Below, piece after piece: positions 39,333 through 49,075 of a stretch of 58,865 bases of DNA. The notes under the pieces were generated by a model. That model saw only the letters and a list, made by a program, of their open reading frames with translations. It had not been told where the DNA came from and searched no databases. The first letter of the stretch is position 1, and the number at the start of each line of letters is the position of its first letter. The position numbers and the translations under genes were made by a program. The DNA comes from Methyloceanibacter superfactus. GTDB lineage: Bacteria > Pseudomonadota > Alphaproteobacteria > Rhizobiales > Methyloligellaceae. The stretch spans positions 1 through 58,865 of the forward strand of contig NZ_LPWF01000038.1 in the NCBI RefSeq assembly GCF_001723305.1. The letters run 5' to 3'.

Positions 39333-39801
39333 ATGGCCGGATCGGTCAACAAAGTCATTCTCATCGGCAATCTCGGAGCCGATCCTGAAATCCGCCACAC
39401 CCAAGATGGCCGGCCCATCGTCAATCTGCGGGTCGCCACCAGCGACAGCTGGCGCGACAAGGCGACGGGCGAGCGGCGCGAGCGCACGGAGTGGCATCGC
39501 GTCGTGATCTTCAACGAGGGCCTGGCCAAGATCGCCGAGCAATATCTGAAGAAGGGCTCGAAGGTTTATCTGGAAGGCCAACTGCAGACCCGCAAATGGG
39601 AGGACCAGCAGGGCCAGGAGCGCTACTCCACGGAGGTCGTGCTCCAAGGCTTCAATTCCTCTCTCACCATGCTCGACGGCCGCCGGGGACGGCGAGGGCG
39701 CGGGCAGCAGCGGCGGCGATTTTGGGCGGTCGAAGCCCCTTGCGAGCGGCGGGGGCGGCGGCAGCTACAACAAAGAGCTTCGACTACGAGATCCGTTCTA
39801 G
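39333..39801 (+). CDS. ssb: single-stranded DNA-binding protein (tail broken by several indels)
   Basis: Essential ssDNA-binding protein of replication, repair and recombination. The OB-fold N-terminus is complete ([20 protein letters not shown], then [20 protein letters not shown], then [19 protein letters not shown]). After SSLTMLDGR near 39682 the Gly-rich linker shifts frame ([20 protein letters not shown]). The conserved acidic tip, read as SFDYEI then PF with TAG at 39799-39801, is recovered only by allowing further one-base changes near 39775 and 39794. Read literally, the gene would run past 39900 with an Arg-rich tail, which is not credible for SSB. Assembly error is likely. Confidence 0.88.
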
Positions 39802-39894
39802 CCAGGCATCGCCGGCAGCCACGCGAGAAGCCCGGCCGGCCGTCAGGCAGAACCGGGCGTCCCGTGCGCGTGGCACCGAGTTGGACACGTCAGC

Positions 39895-40632
39895 TTAGTA
39901 CGTGTCGTGCTCGGACTTCTCCTTGACCGTTTCGTCCCCGGTCACCTCGCCGACCGTGAGCTCTTGCTCGCTGAGGCGCTGATAATCGGGGGCCGACGCC
40001 AGCATCTCGCTGGTCAGGTTGGCCATCACCTTGACGTTGCGGTCGTCGTCGCGGGCGAATTTGAGGCTGTCGAACGGAACGGCCACGTCCTTCTCGCCGA
40101 GGCCGAGAAAGCCGCCGACGCCGACCAGCACGGCGACAACCTTGCCGTTCTCGTCGGTGACGAGATCGTTGATGTCGCCGATCGGCTCATTCTTCGCGTT
40201 CAGCACCGCCTTGCCGATCAGATTGCTGGCGAGCCAATCGTCAGGCGCCTGACGCACCAGAAACCGGGTGCCGTCCGCATTGGCGGCCGTCATGCCATGC
40301 GGCGCGACCTCGGGCGCCTTGGCGGCATCGTGCGAGGGGACCGCATGATCGGGGGCAATCGACTGCGGGGCCTCCGTTGCCTTCATCGCCGGCGCGCCGT
40401 TAGACGGTGCGGCCTGCGGCGACATCTGCGACGACTGGTCCGGGATCGCCGTGCCCGGCTCGTCCACCTGGTCTGTCGGCACGGCCTCAGACGGCATGGC
40501 CGGTTGCTGCATGGCAGGCGTATCTTGCGTCTCGGCGGCCGGCATGTCGGTCTCGGCCAGAGCGGTCTGAGTCATGGCCGGGGTGAGGCCCAAGAACAGG
40601 CCGACGGCCGTACAGGTCAAAAGATGTTTCAT
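39895..40632 (-). CDS. exported PRC-barrel domain protein
   Basis: 245 residues. [20 protein letters not shown] is a signal peptide, with AAGGAG before the ATG. A Pro/Ala/Glu-rich low-complexity stretch (residues ~30-115) is followed by a PRC-barrel: [20 protein letters not shown], then [20 protein letters not shown], then [16 protein letters not shown]. Photosynthetic reaction centres and RimM carry the same fold, and secreted versions are common stress proteins in Hyphomicrobiales with no proven role. Confidence 0.83.
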   Translation of the reverse strand: MKHLLTCTAVGLFLGLTPAMTQTALAETDMPAAETQDTPAMQQPAMPSEAVPTDQVDEPGTAIPDQSSQMSPQAAPSNGAPAMKATEAPQSIAPDHAVPSHDAAKAPEVAPHGMTAANADGTRFLVRQAPDDWLASNLIGKAVLNAKNEPIGDINDLVTDENGKVVAVLVGVGGFLGLGEKDVAVPFDSLKFARDDDRNVKVMANLTSEMLASAPDYQRLSEQELTVGEVTGDETVKEKSEHDTY

Positions 40633-40851
40633 GGTTTTCGCTCCTTGTGGTTGCGATCCAAATGGCGCGTCACACGCCGTAAATTTTGGGAGGCGGGTCT
40701 TTTCGCCGCCTTTCCGCACACAACGTCCCGGCCGACTCGATGTTCCGCGCGAAGCGCCCAAGAAGGCTTTCGCGGGAGCGTCAATCCGCCCATCTCGGCG
40801 CCCGTCACAATGCGGTATAAGTTGTTGATCTATTGAAGAAAAACAAACGGG

Positions 40852-40900
40852 ACTAACCCCCCATGATTGGTTGCGAAAGGGGGGTAAAATCAGCTATAGA
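40852..40900 (+). promoter_or_regulatory. gyrA promoter and leader hairpin
   Basis: A candidate promoter has TTGCGA (40871-40876) and TATAGA (40895-40900) with an 18-bp spacer. ACCCCCC upstream and GGGGGGT in the spacer form an inverted repeat around it, which could limit promoter opening or fold in a longer transcript. The 378-bp gap between the PRC-barrel gene and gyrA holds no other supported gene. Confidence 0.45.
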
Positions 40901-41010
40901 AAACCGACTCTACCAGCGCGTTCGATCTCACGTGGGAGGCCTTCCGTCCCTCTCGCGCTGAACCGTTTTTGCCGGGGTTTGACGACCTCTTACTAAGGCT
41001 TTCACCTTCA

Positions 41011-43794
41011 TTGGCTGACGAAGATAATACCGAGGTCGAGGGCCCATCTCCCTCTGACATTAGACCGATCTCGCTCATCGACGAGATGAAGCGGTCCTAT
41101 CTCGATTACGCCATGAGCGTGATCGTGTCCCGTGCGCTGCCGGATGTGCGCGACGGGCTGAAACCCGTGCATCGCCGCATCCTGTTTTCGATGCGCGAGA
41201 ACAACTACACGCCGGATCGCCCGTACAACAAATCGGCGCGCGTTACCGGCGACACCATGGGTAAGTACCATCCGCACGGCAACCAGGCGATCTACGACGC
41301 GCTGGTGCGCTTGGCGCAGGACTTCTCGATGCGCCTGCCGCTCATCGACGGGCAGGGGAACTTCGGCTCCGTCGACGGCGATCCGCCGGCGGCCGAACGC
41401 TACACCGAGGTGCGTCTGGCCAAGCCCGCCATGGCGCTCCTCGACGATCTCGAGAACGACACGGTCGACTTCCAGCCGAACTATGACGGCCGCGAGAAAG
41501 AGCCGGTCGTGCTGCCGGCCAAGTTTCCCAATCTGCTCGTCAACGGCGCCGGCGGCATCGCCGTCGGCATGGCCACCAACATCCCGCCGCATAATCTCGG
41601 TGAGGTGGTCGACGCCTGCATCGCCTATCTCGACAATCCAGCCATCGACATCGCCGAGCTGAACGAGCTCATTCCCGGTCCCGACTTCCCGACCGGCGGT
41701 CTGATCCTCGGCCGCACGGGCATCCGCTCCGCCTATCACAAGGGCCGCGGCTCGGTGCTCATGCGCGGCCGCGTGCACAACGAGACCGTGCGCAAGGAGC
41801 GCGAGGCGCTCGTCATCACCGAAATTCCCTATCAGGTGAACAAGGCCTCGATGGTCGAGAAGATCGCCGAGCTGGTGCGCGAGAAGAAGATCGAGGGCAT
41901 CGCCGACATTCGCGACGAGTCGGACCGCGAGGGCATGCGCGTGGTGATCGAGCTGAAGCGCGACGCCATGGCCGACGTGGTGCTGAACCAGCTTTACCGC
42001 TTCTCGCCGCTGCAGAGCACGTTCGGCTGCAACATGGTGGCGCTGAACGGCGGCCGGCCGGAGCTCATGAACCTCAAGGACATGATCCGCGCCTTCACCG
42101 ATTTCCGCGAGGAGGTGGTCGGCCGCAGGCTGAAATTCCTTCTGCGCAAGGCCCGCGACCGCGCCCATGTCCTAGTCGGCCTGGCCATCGCCGTGGCCAA
42201 TATCGACGAGGTGATCGCGCTGATCCGCAAAGCGCCCGACCCGGCCACGGCGCGCGAGCAATTGATGTCGCGCGACTGGCCGGCGCGCGACGTGGTCGCC
42301 TTGGTCGAGCTCATCGCCGACCCGCGCCACAAGGTATCGCCGCAAGGCACCTACCGTCTATCCGAGGAACAGGCGCGCGCCATTCTCGAATTGCGCCTGC
42401 AACGCCTGACCGCACTCGGCCGCGACGAGATCGGCGACGAGCTCAAGACCCTGGGCGACCAGATCGCCGAATATCTCGAGATCCTGCGCAGCCGCGCCCG
42501 CATCGTCGGCATCGTCACCGACGAGCTCACCGCGCTGAAGGCGGAATTCGGGACGCCGCGGCGCACCGAGATTCTGGAGATGGTGGGCGAGGTCGAGGAC
42601 GAGGACCTCATCCAGCGCGAGGACATGGTCGTCACCGTGTCCCACAAGGGCTACATCAAGCGCGTGCCGTTGTCGGCCTATCGGGCGCAACGGCGCGGCG
42701 GCAAGGGCCGCGCCGGCATGGCGACGCGCGACGAGGATTTCGTCACCCGCATCTTCATCGCCAATACTCATACGCCCGTGCTGTTCTTCTCCTCGCGCGG
42801 CATGGCCTACAAGATGAAGGTGTGGCGCTTGCCGTTGGCCGCGCCGCAGGCCCGCGGCAAAGCCATGGTCAATCTCCTGCCGCTCGGCAAGGACGAAACC
42901 ATCACCACAATTCTGCCGCTGCCCGAGGACGAGACGTCCTGGGGCAAGCTCGACGTGATGTTCGCCACCAATTACGGCAGCGTCCGGCGCAACAAGCTCT
43001 CGGACTTCGTCGAGGTGCGTCTGAACGGCAAGATCGCCATGAAGCTCGCCGAAGGCGACCGCATCATCGGCGTGCAGGTGTGCAACGAGCAGCATGACGT
43101 CTTGCTCACCTCGCGCGACGGCCAGGCGATCCGCTTCCCGGTCGAGGATGTGCGCGTGTTCAAGGGTCGCGAGTCGTCGGGCGTCCGCGGCATCAAGCTC
43201 GGCAAGGGCGACGAGGTCATCTCCATGGCCATCCTCACCCATGTGGAGGTGGAGGCCTCCGAGCGCGCGGCTTATGTGCGTCAGGCCAATATCGTGCGCC
43301 GGGGCGGCACCGACATCGAGCCCGATATCGAGCCGGAGACCGAAGGCGAAGAATCCGTCGTCCTCACCCCTGAGCGCTATGCCGAGCTCGGGGCCCATGA
43401 AGAATTCGTGCTCACGGTATCGGAGAACGGCTACGGCAAGCGCTCCTCCGCCTACGAGTATCGGGTGTCGGGACGCGGCGGCAAGGGCATCATCGGCATG
43501 GTGGTCAATCGGCGCAACGGCAAGCTGATTGCGTCCTTCCCCACCGACGACAGCGATCAGATCATGCTGGTCACCGACCGCGGCCAGCTCATCCGCATCC
43601 CCGTCGACGGCATCAGCATCGTCGGCCGCTCCACCCAAGGCGTGCGCGTGTTCGACACGGGCGAGGGCGAGCGCGTGGTCTCCGTCGAGCATATCCCGGA
43701 CGAGAGCGGCAGCGGCGCCGAGGTGGAAGTCGACGAGACAGCTCCCGACGACGGTCCCGCTGATTACGATGACGGCGGAGCCGCACCGGAATAG
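41011..43794 (+). CDS. gyrA: DNA gyrase subunit A
   Basis: ATP-dependent type II topoisomerase subunit that breaks and rejoins DNA, forming A2B2 with GyrB. The TTG at 41011 (M)[10 protein letters not shown] is the preferred start, since it matches the short acidic N-terminus of relatives. A TTG at 40969 would add 14 residues. [20 protein letters not shown] opens the domain, and the active-site Tyr is in AERYTEVRL. The quinolone-resistance region reads [20 protein letters not shown], with Asn and Gln where E. coli has Asp82 and Ser83. Six C-terminal beta-pinwheel blades include [11 protein letters not shown], the GyrA-box type motif. About 927 residues. Confidence 0.95.
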   Translation: MADEDNTEVEGPSPSDIRPISLIDEMKRSYLDYAMSVIVSRALPDVRDGLKPVHRRILFSMRENNYTPDRPYNKSARVTGDTMGKYHPHGNQAIYDALVRLAQDFSMRLPLIDGQGNFGSVDGDPPAAERYTEVRLAKPAMALLDDLENDTVDFQPNYDGREKEPVVLPAKFPNLLVNGAGGIAVGMATNIPPHNLGEVVDACIAYLDNPAIDIAELNELIPGPDFPTGGLILGRTGIRSAYHKGRGSVLMRGRVHNETVRKEREALVITEIPYQVNKASMVEKIAELVREKKIEGIADIRDESDREGMRVVIELKRDAMADVVLNQLYRFSPLQSTFGCNMVALNGGRPELMNLKDMIRAFTDFREEVVGRRLKFLLRKARDRAHVLVGLAIAVANIDEVIALIRKAPDPATAREQLMSRDWPARDVVALVELIADPRHKVSPQGTYRLSEEQARAILELRLQRLTALGRDEIGDELKTLGDQIAEYLEILRSRARIVGIVTDELTALKAEFGTPRRTEILEMVGEVEDEDLIQREDMVVTVSHKGYIKRVPLSAYRAQRRGGKGRAGMATRDEDFVTRIFIANTHTPVLFFSSRGMAYKMKVWRLPLAAPQARGKAMVNLLPLGKDETITTILPLPEDETSWGKLDVMFATNYGSVRRNKLSDFVEVRLNGKIAMKLAEGDRIIGVQVCNEQHDVLLTSRDGQAIRFPVEDVRVFKGRESSGVRGIKLGKGDEVISMAILTHVEVEASERAAYVRQANIVRRGGTDIEPDIEPETEGEESVVLTPERYAELGAHEEFVLTVSENGYGKRSSAYEYRVSGRGGKGIIGMVVNRRNGKLIASFPTDDSDQIMLVTDRGQLIRIPVDGISIVGRSTQGVRVFDTGEGERVVSVEHIPDESGSGAEVEVDETAPDDGPADYDDGGAAPE

Positions 43795-43813
43795 TCCTCG
43801 AATGGGAAGGGTG

Positions 43814-44586
43814 CTAGGCGCGCCCGGGGGACGCGTTGCCTGAGGACGCGTTCCCGTAGAGTGCCATGAGCGACTGCGCGGCCGGCGTGAGCGCGGTCAG
43901 CGCTTCGAAATCGCGCACGAGAGCCCGATGCCGCTCGGGATGGCTGAGCAGGCCGGTCGCCCGCAAGCGCGACATGGTCCGCGACAGGGTATCGGCATTC
44001 AGCCCGAGATAATCGGCCATATCGGTGCGCCTCAGCGGCATTTCGAACTCGACACCGCCGCATGGCGCCTTGATCCCGATGCGCAAGGCCAACTCCAGCA
44101 AGAAGGTGGCGACGCGCTGCCGGCAGTCGAAGCGGCCGACCGCCGCCATGTGGATCGCCTGGCGGGCCGTTTGCTTGGCCACCGCATCGTCGACATAGCG
44201 GGCGATTTCGGGATCCTCGGCCGCGAGCCCCGTGAAGGTGCTCCAGCGCACGCGCAGCACCTCGCCGGGGCTCACCGCCGAAAGATGGGCGGCGGCGTGC
44301 GGCGGCGCGAAGCCGGAACGCAGCACGTCGCGGGATAGAGAAGGCCGACAACCTGGCGCAGGTCGTCGGGCAGGGTGACATCGACCATGAGGACGCCCGA
44401 GCGCACGAAGTAAAGTGCCTCGCTGCCGTCGAGGGTCAGGGAGATGGTCTGCCCCCGGCGGGTGCGCACGGTGGCGGCCTGGGTGGTCACGGCAGCCGGA
44501 ATCGCCGCCGGGACATGTGGGCCTCTGTCCGAGGGGGCCGCACCTGCCAAGCGGATTGGACCCCGAGTCTTCAAGCTGGATGTCAT
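43814..44586 (-). CDS. Crp/Fnr family transcription regulator, FixK-like (one frameshift)
   Basis: About 257 residues. The cyclic-nucleotide-type sensor domain (ISLTLDGSEALYFVRSGVLM, then VDVTLPDDLRQVVGLLYP) breaks near 44335, where a G is missing (CCCGCGACG), and resumes DVLRSGFAPPHAAAHLSAVS. The C-terminal Crp-type HTH is RRTDMADYLGLNADTLSRTM. Its recognition helix has D-T-L-S-R where FNR has E-T-I-S-R. The N-terminal Fe-S cysteines of FNR are absent, so it is more like FixK than an oxygen sensor. It is divergent from ompW, with two FNR-type boxes between them, which suggests self- and ompW-control. Confidence 0.85.
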
Positions 44587-44665
44587 CGCCAAGGGCTTTC
44601 CCCCGCAGCGGACGAAAAGCCGCCATCGCAAAGACAAGCTGTCCGTCGGAGGGCCGATTCGCGCC

Positions 44666-44679
44666 TTGATTTCGATCAA
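44666..44679. promoter_or_regulatory. FNR/FixK box 1 (perfect palindrome)
   Basis: TTGATTTCGATCAA is an exact TTGAT-N4-ATCAA anaerobox, 80 bp upstream of the regulator's start. It overlaps the first unit of a 17-bp tandem duplication (44668-44702), whose second unit repeats only the GATCAA half-site. Confidence 0.75.
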
Positions 44680-44702
44680 CCCGGGATTTCGATCAACCCG
44701 GG
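44668..44702. repeat. 17-bp tandem duplication
   Basis: GATTTCGATCAACCCGG is repeated immediately with 17-bp spacing (44668 and 44685). The duplication lies in the regulator-ompW intergenic region and creates a second ATCAA half-site next to the complete FNR box. Confidence 0.85.
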
Positions 44703-44750
44703 AATGGGCCGCGACACCGTGTCTTGGTCACCACGTCGCCGCCCAACGGT

Positions 44751-44764
44751 TTGACCCAGATCAA
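44751..44764. promoter_or_regulatory. FNR/FixK box 2
   Basis: TTGACCCAGATCAA fits TTGA-N6-TCAA, with one departure from the perfect TTGAT-N4-ATCAA palindrome. It lies 175 bp upstream of ompW. A small hairpin GTTGCG-TTGA-CGCAAC follows at 44773-44788. Together with box 1 it suggests control of both divergent genes by a FixK/FNR-type protein. Confidence 0.65.
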
Positions 44765-44938
44765 TAAAAACCGTTGCGTTGACGCAACAGTCCTCCGCGG
44801 ATGCACCTCAGCCTGATCTCGGTCAGCCTACCCAGTCGATCCGCGCTGGAGTGGTACGCCCCATCGGCACAACACTAGCGCAGAACAAATTTGCGCAAGG
44901 CCGCGACGGGCCGCGCTCGGCGATGGGGGACATCAGAC

Positions 44939-45658
44939 ATGAACAAATTTGCCACAGGGACGTTGGCGGCGCTTGCCTTGGCGGCAGGCATCGCGGGGGC
45001 GTCATTGCCCGCGGCGGCCGGTGACGATCATGGGAACTTCATGGTTCGGGCGCTCGTGACCGGGGTCAATCCCGACACCGACGCTTCGGTCTTTGCCGGC
45101 GGCACGCGCATTCCAGGCGCCAACGCCGACGTCAGCGACGAGATCATCCCGGCGCTGACCCTCAGCTACTTCTTCACCGACAACTGGGCGGTCGAGCTGT
45201 TCTGCTGCTTCGCCAAGCACGATATCGACGGTACGGGGTCCATCGCCGGCCTCGGCGAGATCGCCGACACCTGGATCTTCCCGCCGGCTCTGACGGCGCA
45301 ATATCACTTCACCGGCATGGGCGCGTGGAAGCCCTATGTTGGCGCGGGCGTGCAGTACATCGCCTTCTTCGACGAGGGCACCGGCCAGAACCGGCTCGGC
45401 GCCTCGAGCGTCAGCATCGACGACGCCTTCGGCTTCACCCTGCAGGCGGGCCTCGACTACTCCCTCGGCAATGGCTGGTACGCCAACCTCGACGTGAAGA
45501 AGACCTGGCTCGACACGGAAATCTCATGGAACGGTACTGGCGTGCACGCCGATGCGGACCTCGATCCGTGGATCTTCTCCGCCGGTGTCGGCTACCGCTT
45601 CAATCTAAGCGACATCTTCGGACATGGCGCGAAAACCGCCTCAATACCGATGAAGTAA
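44939..45658 (+). CDS. ompW: OmpW family outer-membrane protein
   Basis: 239 residues. The signal peptide (LAALALAAGIAGASLPAAAG) leads to an eight-strand beta-barrel with OmpW features: HGNFMVRALVTGVNPDTDAS, SYFFTDNWAVELFCCFAKHD, FPPALTAQYHFTGMGAWKPY, VGAGVQYIAFFDEG, and DLDPWIFSAGVGYRFNL. A 15-residue extension follows the usual barrel-closing YRF. OmpW forms a narrow hydrophobic channel and in enterobacteria is FNR-controlled. Here FNR-type boxes precede it and the Crp/Fnr gene is divergent. A terminator follows. Confidence 0.92.
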   Translation: MNKFATGTLAALALAAGIAGASLPAAAGDDHGNFMVRALVTGVNPDTDASVFAGGTRIPGANADVSDEIIPALTLSYFFTDNWAVELFCCFAKHDIDGTGSIAGLGEIADTWIFPPALTAQYHFTGMGAWKPYVGAGVQYIAFFDEGTGQNRLGASSVSIDDAFGFTLQAGLDYSLGNGWYANLDVKKTWLDTEISWNGTGVHADADLDPWIFSAGVGYRFNLSDIFGHGAKTASIPMK

Positions 45659-45680
45659 TAAACTAAGTTGGGGTGGGAGA

Positions 45681-45707
45681 GGGCTCGGCTTTGCCGGGCC
45701 CTTTTTC
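45681..45707 (+). terminator. intrinsic terminator after ompW
   Basis: Nine-base stem GGGCTCGGC / GCCGGGCCC (one G-U pair) with a TTT loop, followed by TTTTTC. The 122 bp from here to coaD contains no other supported feature. Confidence 0.85.
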
Positions 45708-45829
45708 TATGCGCCTGCGCCTGTGCCCTTGCCGATTGAGGCGCCGCGCGGCTAGAAGGGGCTCTACGCGCTAGGGCCCCGGATCCATCCTGGAGACGCA
45801 AATGGCCGGCGCATTGGGAGTGTGGCGGC

Positions 45830-46324
45830 ATGCGCGTTGGCCTTTATCCCGGCAGCTTCGACCCCGTCACCCTCGGGCATGTGGATATCGTGCGCCGGGC
45901 GGCCCATCTCGTCGACCGCCTAGTCATCGCCGTGGGCGCGCACCACGACAAGCATCCGCTTTTCACGGTGCGGGAGCGCGTGAAACTCGCTCAAGAGGTG
46001 CTGGAGCCGGTCGCCAAAGAACTCGGACTTGCCCTCGAGGTTACCACCTATGACAGCCTGACCGTGGATGCGGCCAGGAGCGCCAAGGCCGCCGTCGTCA
46101 TTCGCGGGCTCCGCGATGCCGGCGACTTCGATTACGAGATGCAGATGGCCGGAATGAACGGGGCTCTTGCGCCGGAGATCGAGACGGTGTTTCTGGCTTC
46201 GTCGCCGGGCACCCGTCACATCGCGGCGAGCCTCGTCCGTCAGATCGCCGCAATGGGTGGCGATGTTTCGACCTTCGTGCCGCCCCGCGTCGCGGCGGCT
46301 CTCAAGCAGAAATTCACCGCATAA
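45830..46324 (+). CDS. coaD: phosphopantetheine adenylyltransferase
   Basis: Penultimate step of CoA synthesis: ATP plus 4'-phosphopantetheine gives dephospho-CoA. The 164-residue nucleotidyltransferase fold starts [20 protein letters not shown], which contains the T/HxGH active-site motif (TLGH). [20 protein letters not shown] and [20 protein letters not shown] (the ISSS-type loop) are family signatures. It is followed by cyclophilin genes in the same direction. Confidence 0.95.
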   Translation: MRVGLYPGSFDPVTLGHVDIVRRAAHLVDRLVIAVGAHHDKHPLFTVRERVKLAQEVLEPVAKELGLALEVTTYDSLTVDAARSAKAAVVIRGLRDAGDFDYEMQMAGMNGALAPEIETVFLASSPGTRHIAASLVRQIAAMGGDVSTFVPPRVAAALKQKFTA

Positions 46325-46348
46325 GTATCCAAAACTCGAGGAAACCCC

Positions 46349-46996
46349 ATGACCATCAGGGCTATCGTACTATTTAGTGCGGCTTTGCTGTTCGGCGCCG
46401 TGAGCGCGCAAGCTCCAGCGGCCGCGGCCAATCTCGGCGATCCGTCGTCGCTGAACGAGAAGGCGCCCGCCGTTTACAAGGCGAAGTTCGACACCTCCAA
46501 GGGCATCTTCGTCATCGAGGTGCATCGCGATTGGTCCCCCAACGGCGCCGACCGCTTCTACAATCTGGTGAAGAACGGCTATTACAACGATGTCCGCTTC
46601 TTCCGCGTCATCGACGGCTTCATGGTGCAGTTCGGCATCAGCGGCAATCCGGACCTCTCCGCCGTGTGGCGCGAGGCGCGCATTCCCGACGACAAGGTGA
46701 AAGAGAGCAATCAGCGCGGCTATGTGAGCTTCGCCACCGCCGGGCCTGGCACGCGCACCACGCAAGTCTTCATCAATTTCGGCGACAACGCCGGCCTCGA
46801 CGGGCAGGGCTTCTCGCCCTTCGGCCAAGTGGTATCGGGCATGGACGTGGTCGATGCGCTCTATAACGGCTATGGCGAAGGCGCCCCGCGCGGCCGCGGG
46901 CCCGACCAGGGCCGCATGCAGATGGAAGGCAACGCCTATCTCATGACCGACTTTCCCAAGCTCGACTACGTCAAGAAGGCCACCATCGAGCAATAA
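46349..46996 (+). CDS. ppiA: exported peptidyl-prolyl cis-trans isomerase (cyclophilin)
   Basis: 215-residue periplasmic cyclophilin. A signal peptide (AIVLFSAALLFGAVSAQAPA) precedes the domain with NGADRFYNLVKNGYYNDVRF, then FRVIDGFMVQFGISGNP and RTTQVFINFGDNAGLDGQGF. The catalytic Arg lies in FFRVIDGFMVQFG. The insert GYGEGAPRGRGPDQGRMQ is typical of the longer alphaproteobacterial form. It is 24 bp downstream of coaD and 30 bp upstream of the cytosolic cyclophilin gene. Confidence 0.92.
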   Translation: MTIRAIVLFSAALLFGAVSAQAPAAAANLGDPSSLNEKAPAVYKAKFDTSKGIFVIEVHRDWSPNGADRFYNLVKNGYYNDVRFFRVIDGFMVQFGISGNPDLSAVWREARIPDDKVKESNQRGYVSFATAGPGTRTTQVFINFGDNAGLDGQGFSPFGQVVSGMDVVDALYNGYGEGAPRGRGPDQGRMQMEGNAYLMTDFPKLDYVKKATIEQ

Positions 46997-47026
46997 CCAC
47001 CGGATAACGCGAAAAGGAGGCCATTT

Positions 47027-47488
47027 ATGGCAACCCCCGAAGACACCCTCATTCTGGAGACGAGCAAGGGCAACGTCGTGGTCGAGCTGCGGCCCGACCT
47101 CGCGCCCAATCACGTGGCCCGCATCAAGGAGTTGGCGCGTCAGGGGTTCTACGACGGCGTGCCGTTCCATCGCGTGATTGAGGGCTTCATGGCCCAAACC
47201 GGCGACCCGACCGGCACGGGCACCGGCGGCTCGGGCCAGAAGCTCGCCGCCGAGTTCAATGCCGAGCCGCATACGCGCGGCGCCGTGTCCATGGCCCGGG
47301 CGCAGTCGCCGGATTCCGCCGACAGCCAGTTCTTCATCGTGTTCGACGACGCGAGCTTCCTCGACCGCAAATACACGGTGTGGGGCCGGGTGATCGAAGG
47401 TATGGAGAATGTCGATCAGATCAATCGCGGCGAGCCGCCGGCGAGCCCCGACAAGATCCTGTCGGCGAAGATCGCCGCCGACGCATAA
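47027..47488 (+). CDS. ppiB: cytosolic peptidyl-prolyl cis-trans isomerase (cyclophilin)
   Basis: 153-residue cyclophilin without a signal peptide (MATPEDTLILETSKGNVVVE), preceded by AAAAGGAGG. The domain shows VPFHRVIEGFMAQTGDPTGT, then GSGQKLAAEFNAEPHTRGAV, then DSADSQFFIVFDDASFLDRK. It speeds proline isomerisation during folding. The exported-cytosolic pair after coaD is common in Hyphomicrobiales. Confidence 0.93.
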   Translation: MATPEDTLILETSKGNVVVELRPDLAPNHVARIKELARQGFYDGVPFHRVIEGFMAQTGDPTGTGTGGSGQKLAAEFNAEPHTRGAVSMARAQSPDSADSQFFIVFDDASFLDRKYTVWGRVIEGMENVDQINRGEPPASPDKILSAKIAADA

Positions 47489-47514
47489 GGCAGACGATGC
47501 AAAGGGGAACGCCC

Positions 47515-47970
47515 ATGTGGTTGCCGGGACTTCTGTTCACGGTGGTTGCGCTTGTCGCCGGCGGCATGATCGCCTTGCAAGCCCCCATCAATGCCGAAGC
47601 CGCCTCACGCCTTGGGCATCCCATCTCCGCCGCCACCATGTCGTTCTGCGTGGGCACGATCGCCTTGATCGCGCTCACACTGCTGTTCGCCCGGGGCAGC
47701 ACCAATCTCGGCGCGCTTCAGACCATGCCGCTCTACATGCTGCTTGGCGGCGGTCTGCTCGGGGTGGTCTATGTCACGGTCAACCTCATGCTGGCGCCCA
47801 AAATCGGCGTGGCGGCGATCATGGCGCTCGGCATCGCCGGTCAGCTGTTTACCGCGCTGTTGCTCGACCGGTTCGGCATGTTCGAGCTGATGGAGCGCGA
47901 GCTGAGCCTTGGCCGGCTGAGTGGTGCGGTGCTGGTGCTGGTCGGCGCGCTCATGGTGCGGCTGCTCTAG
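47515..47970 (+). CDS. DMT-type transporter, DUF606/YdcZ family
   Basis: 151-residue protein with five membrane helices, starting [20 protein letters not shown] after AAAGGGGAACGCCC. The family pattern is [20 protein letters not shown], then [20 protein letters not shown], then [17 protein letters not shown]. This is a half-size drug/metabolite-type transporter that probably works as a homodimer. The substrate is unknown. queA starts 14 bp after its stop. Confidence 0.85.
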   Translation: MWLPGLLFTVVALVAGGMIALQAPINAEAASRLGHPISAATMSFCVGTIALIALTLLFARGSTNLGALQTMPLYMLLGGGLLGVVYVTVNLMLAPKIGVAAIMALGIAGQLFTALLLDRFGMFELMERELSLGRLSGAVLVLVGALMVRLL

Positions 47971-47983
47971 CCCCGATCTCCCA

Positions 47984-49075
47984 TTGCGCACCGAGCTCTT
48001 CGATTTTGATCTGCCCGAGTCGCTGATCGCGCTGCGGCCTGCGAGCCCGCGCGATGCCGCGCGGCTCCTCGTGGTCGATCCCCATGGGACCGAACAACTG
48101 GCTGACAGGATGATGACCGATCTGCCGGGGCTGATCGCGCCGGGCGATGCGCTCGTGTTCAACGATACCCGGGTGATCCCGGCGGCGCTCAAGGGAACCC
48201 GCACGCGCGGCGACGCCATGGCGCAAGTGTCGGTCAATTTGACGGAGCGTCTGGATGACTCTCGCTGGCTCGCCTTGGCGCGGCCGGCCAAGCGGCTGGA
48301 GCCGGGCGACCGCATCCAGTTCGGCGATAGCCACAATGTCTGTGCGCTCGGGAGCCTCGATGCCACGGTGGCGGCGCGGGGGCCGGACGGGGAGGTGACG
48401 CTCGCCTTCGATCTCAGCGGCGCGGCGCTGCACGACGCCATCGAGACCATGGGCGCCATGCCGTTACCGCCTTACATTGCCGCACGGCGCGCGGCGGACG
48501 ACCGAGACCGCAGCGACTACCAGACGACTTCGCGCGCGAGGAGGGCGCCGTGGCCGCGCCCACCGCGGGGCTGCCACTTCACCGCGTCCTTGATGCAGGC
48601 GCTCGAGGGCCGGGGCGTCACCTGTCACTTCGTGACACTGCATGTGGGCCCGGGCACGTTCCTACCGGTGCGTGCCGAAGACACCGAAGCGCACAAGATG
48701 CATGCGGAGCACGGCGTCGTCAGCACCCAAGTAGCGCTGGCTCTGAATGCCATCAAGGCCCGCGGCAACAGGATCGTCGCCGTCGGCACCACCTCGCTGC
48801 GCCTGCTGGAAAGCGCCGCCGATGAGTTCGGAACCCTGAAGCCCTTCTCGGGCGAGACGGACATCTTCATAACGCCCGGCTATCGCTTCCGCTTCGTCGA
48901 TCGCTTGTTGACCAATTTCCATCTGCCGCGCTCTACCTTGTTCATGCTTGTCGCCGCCTTCTCGGGACTGGACACCATGAAGCGGGCTTATGCCCACGCC
49001 GTCGCGGAACGCTATCGCTTTTATTCCTATGGCGATGCCTGTCTGCTCGACCGCGCGAGGCACGCGGATGACTGA
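47984..49075 (+). CDS. queA: S-adenosylmethionine:tRNA ribosyltransferase-isomerase (two compensating indels)
   Basis: Adds the epoxycyclopentane ring precursor from SAM to preQ1-tRNA in queuosine synthesis. The TTG at 47984 gives (M)[18 protein letters not shown], the family N-terminus. Signatures [35 protein letters not shown] and [20 protein letters not shown] are present. Between 48522 and 48580 the expected [20 protein letters not shown] is replaced by an out-of-frame stretch. A lost T (CAGACGACTTC) and an extra C (CTGCCACTTC) compensate each other, so the gene stays open but this conserved block is garbled. 363 residues. It overlaps tgt by 8 bp. Confidence 0.92.
   Translation: MRTELFDFDLPESLIALRPASPRDAARLLVVDPHGTEQLADRMMTDLPGLIAPGDALVFNDTRVIPAALKGTRTRGDAMAQVSVNLTERLDDSRWLALARPAKRLEPGDRIQFGDSHNVCALGSLDATVAARGPDGEVTLAFDLSGAALHDAIETMGAMPLPPYIAARRAADDRDRSDYQTTSRARRAPWPRPPRGCHFTASLMQALEGRGVTCHFVTLHVGPGTFLPVRAEDTEAHKMHAEHGVVSTQVALALNAIKARGNRIVAVGTTSLRLLESAADEFGTLKPFSGETDIFITPGYRFRFVDRLLTNFHLPRSTLFMLVAAFSGLDTMKRAYAHAVAERYRFYSYGDACLLDRARHADD

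Noticed and set aside
42358..43692. Long minus-strand frame inside gyrA
   Set aside because: Shadow of the gyrA codon bias. No start context or homology.
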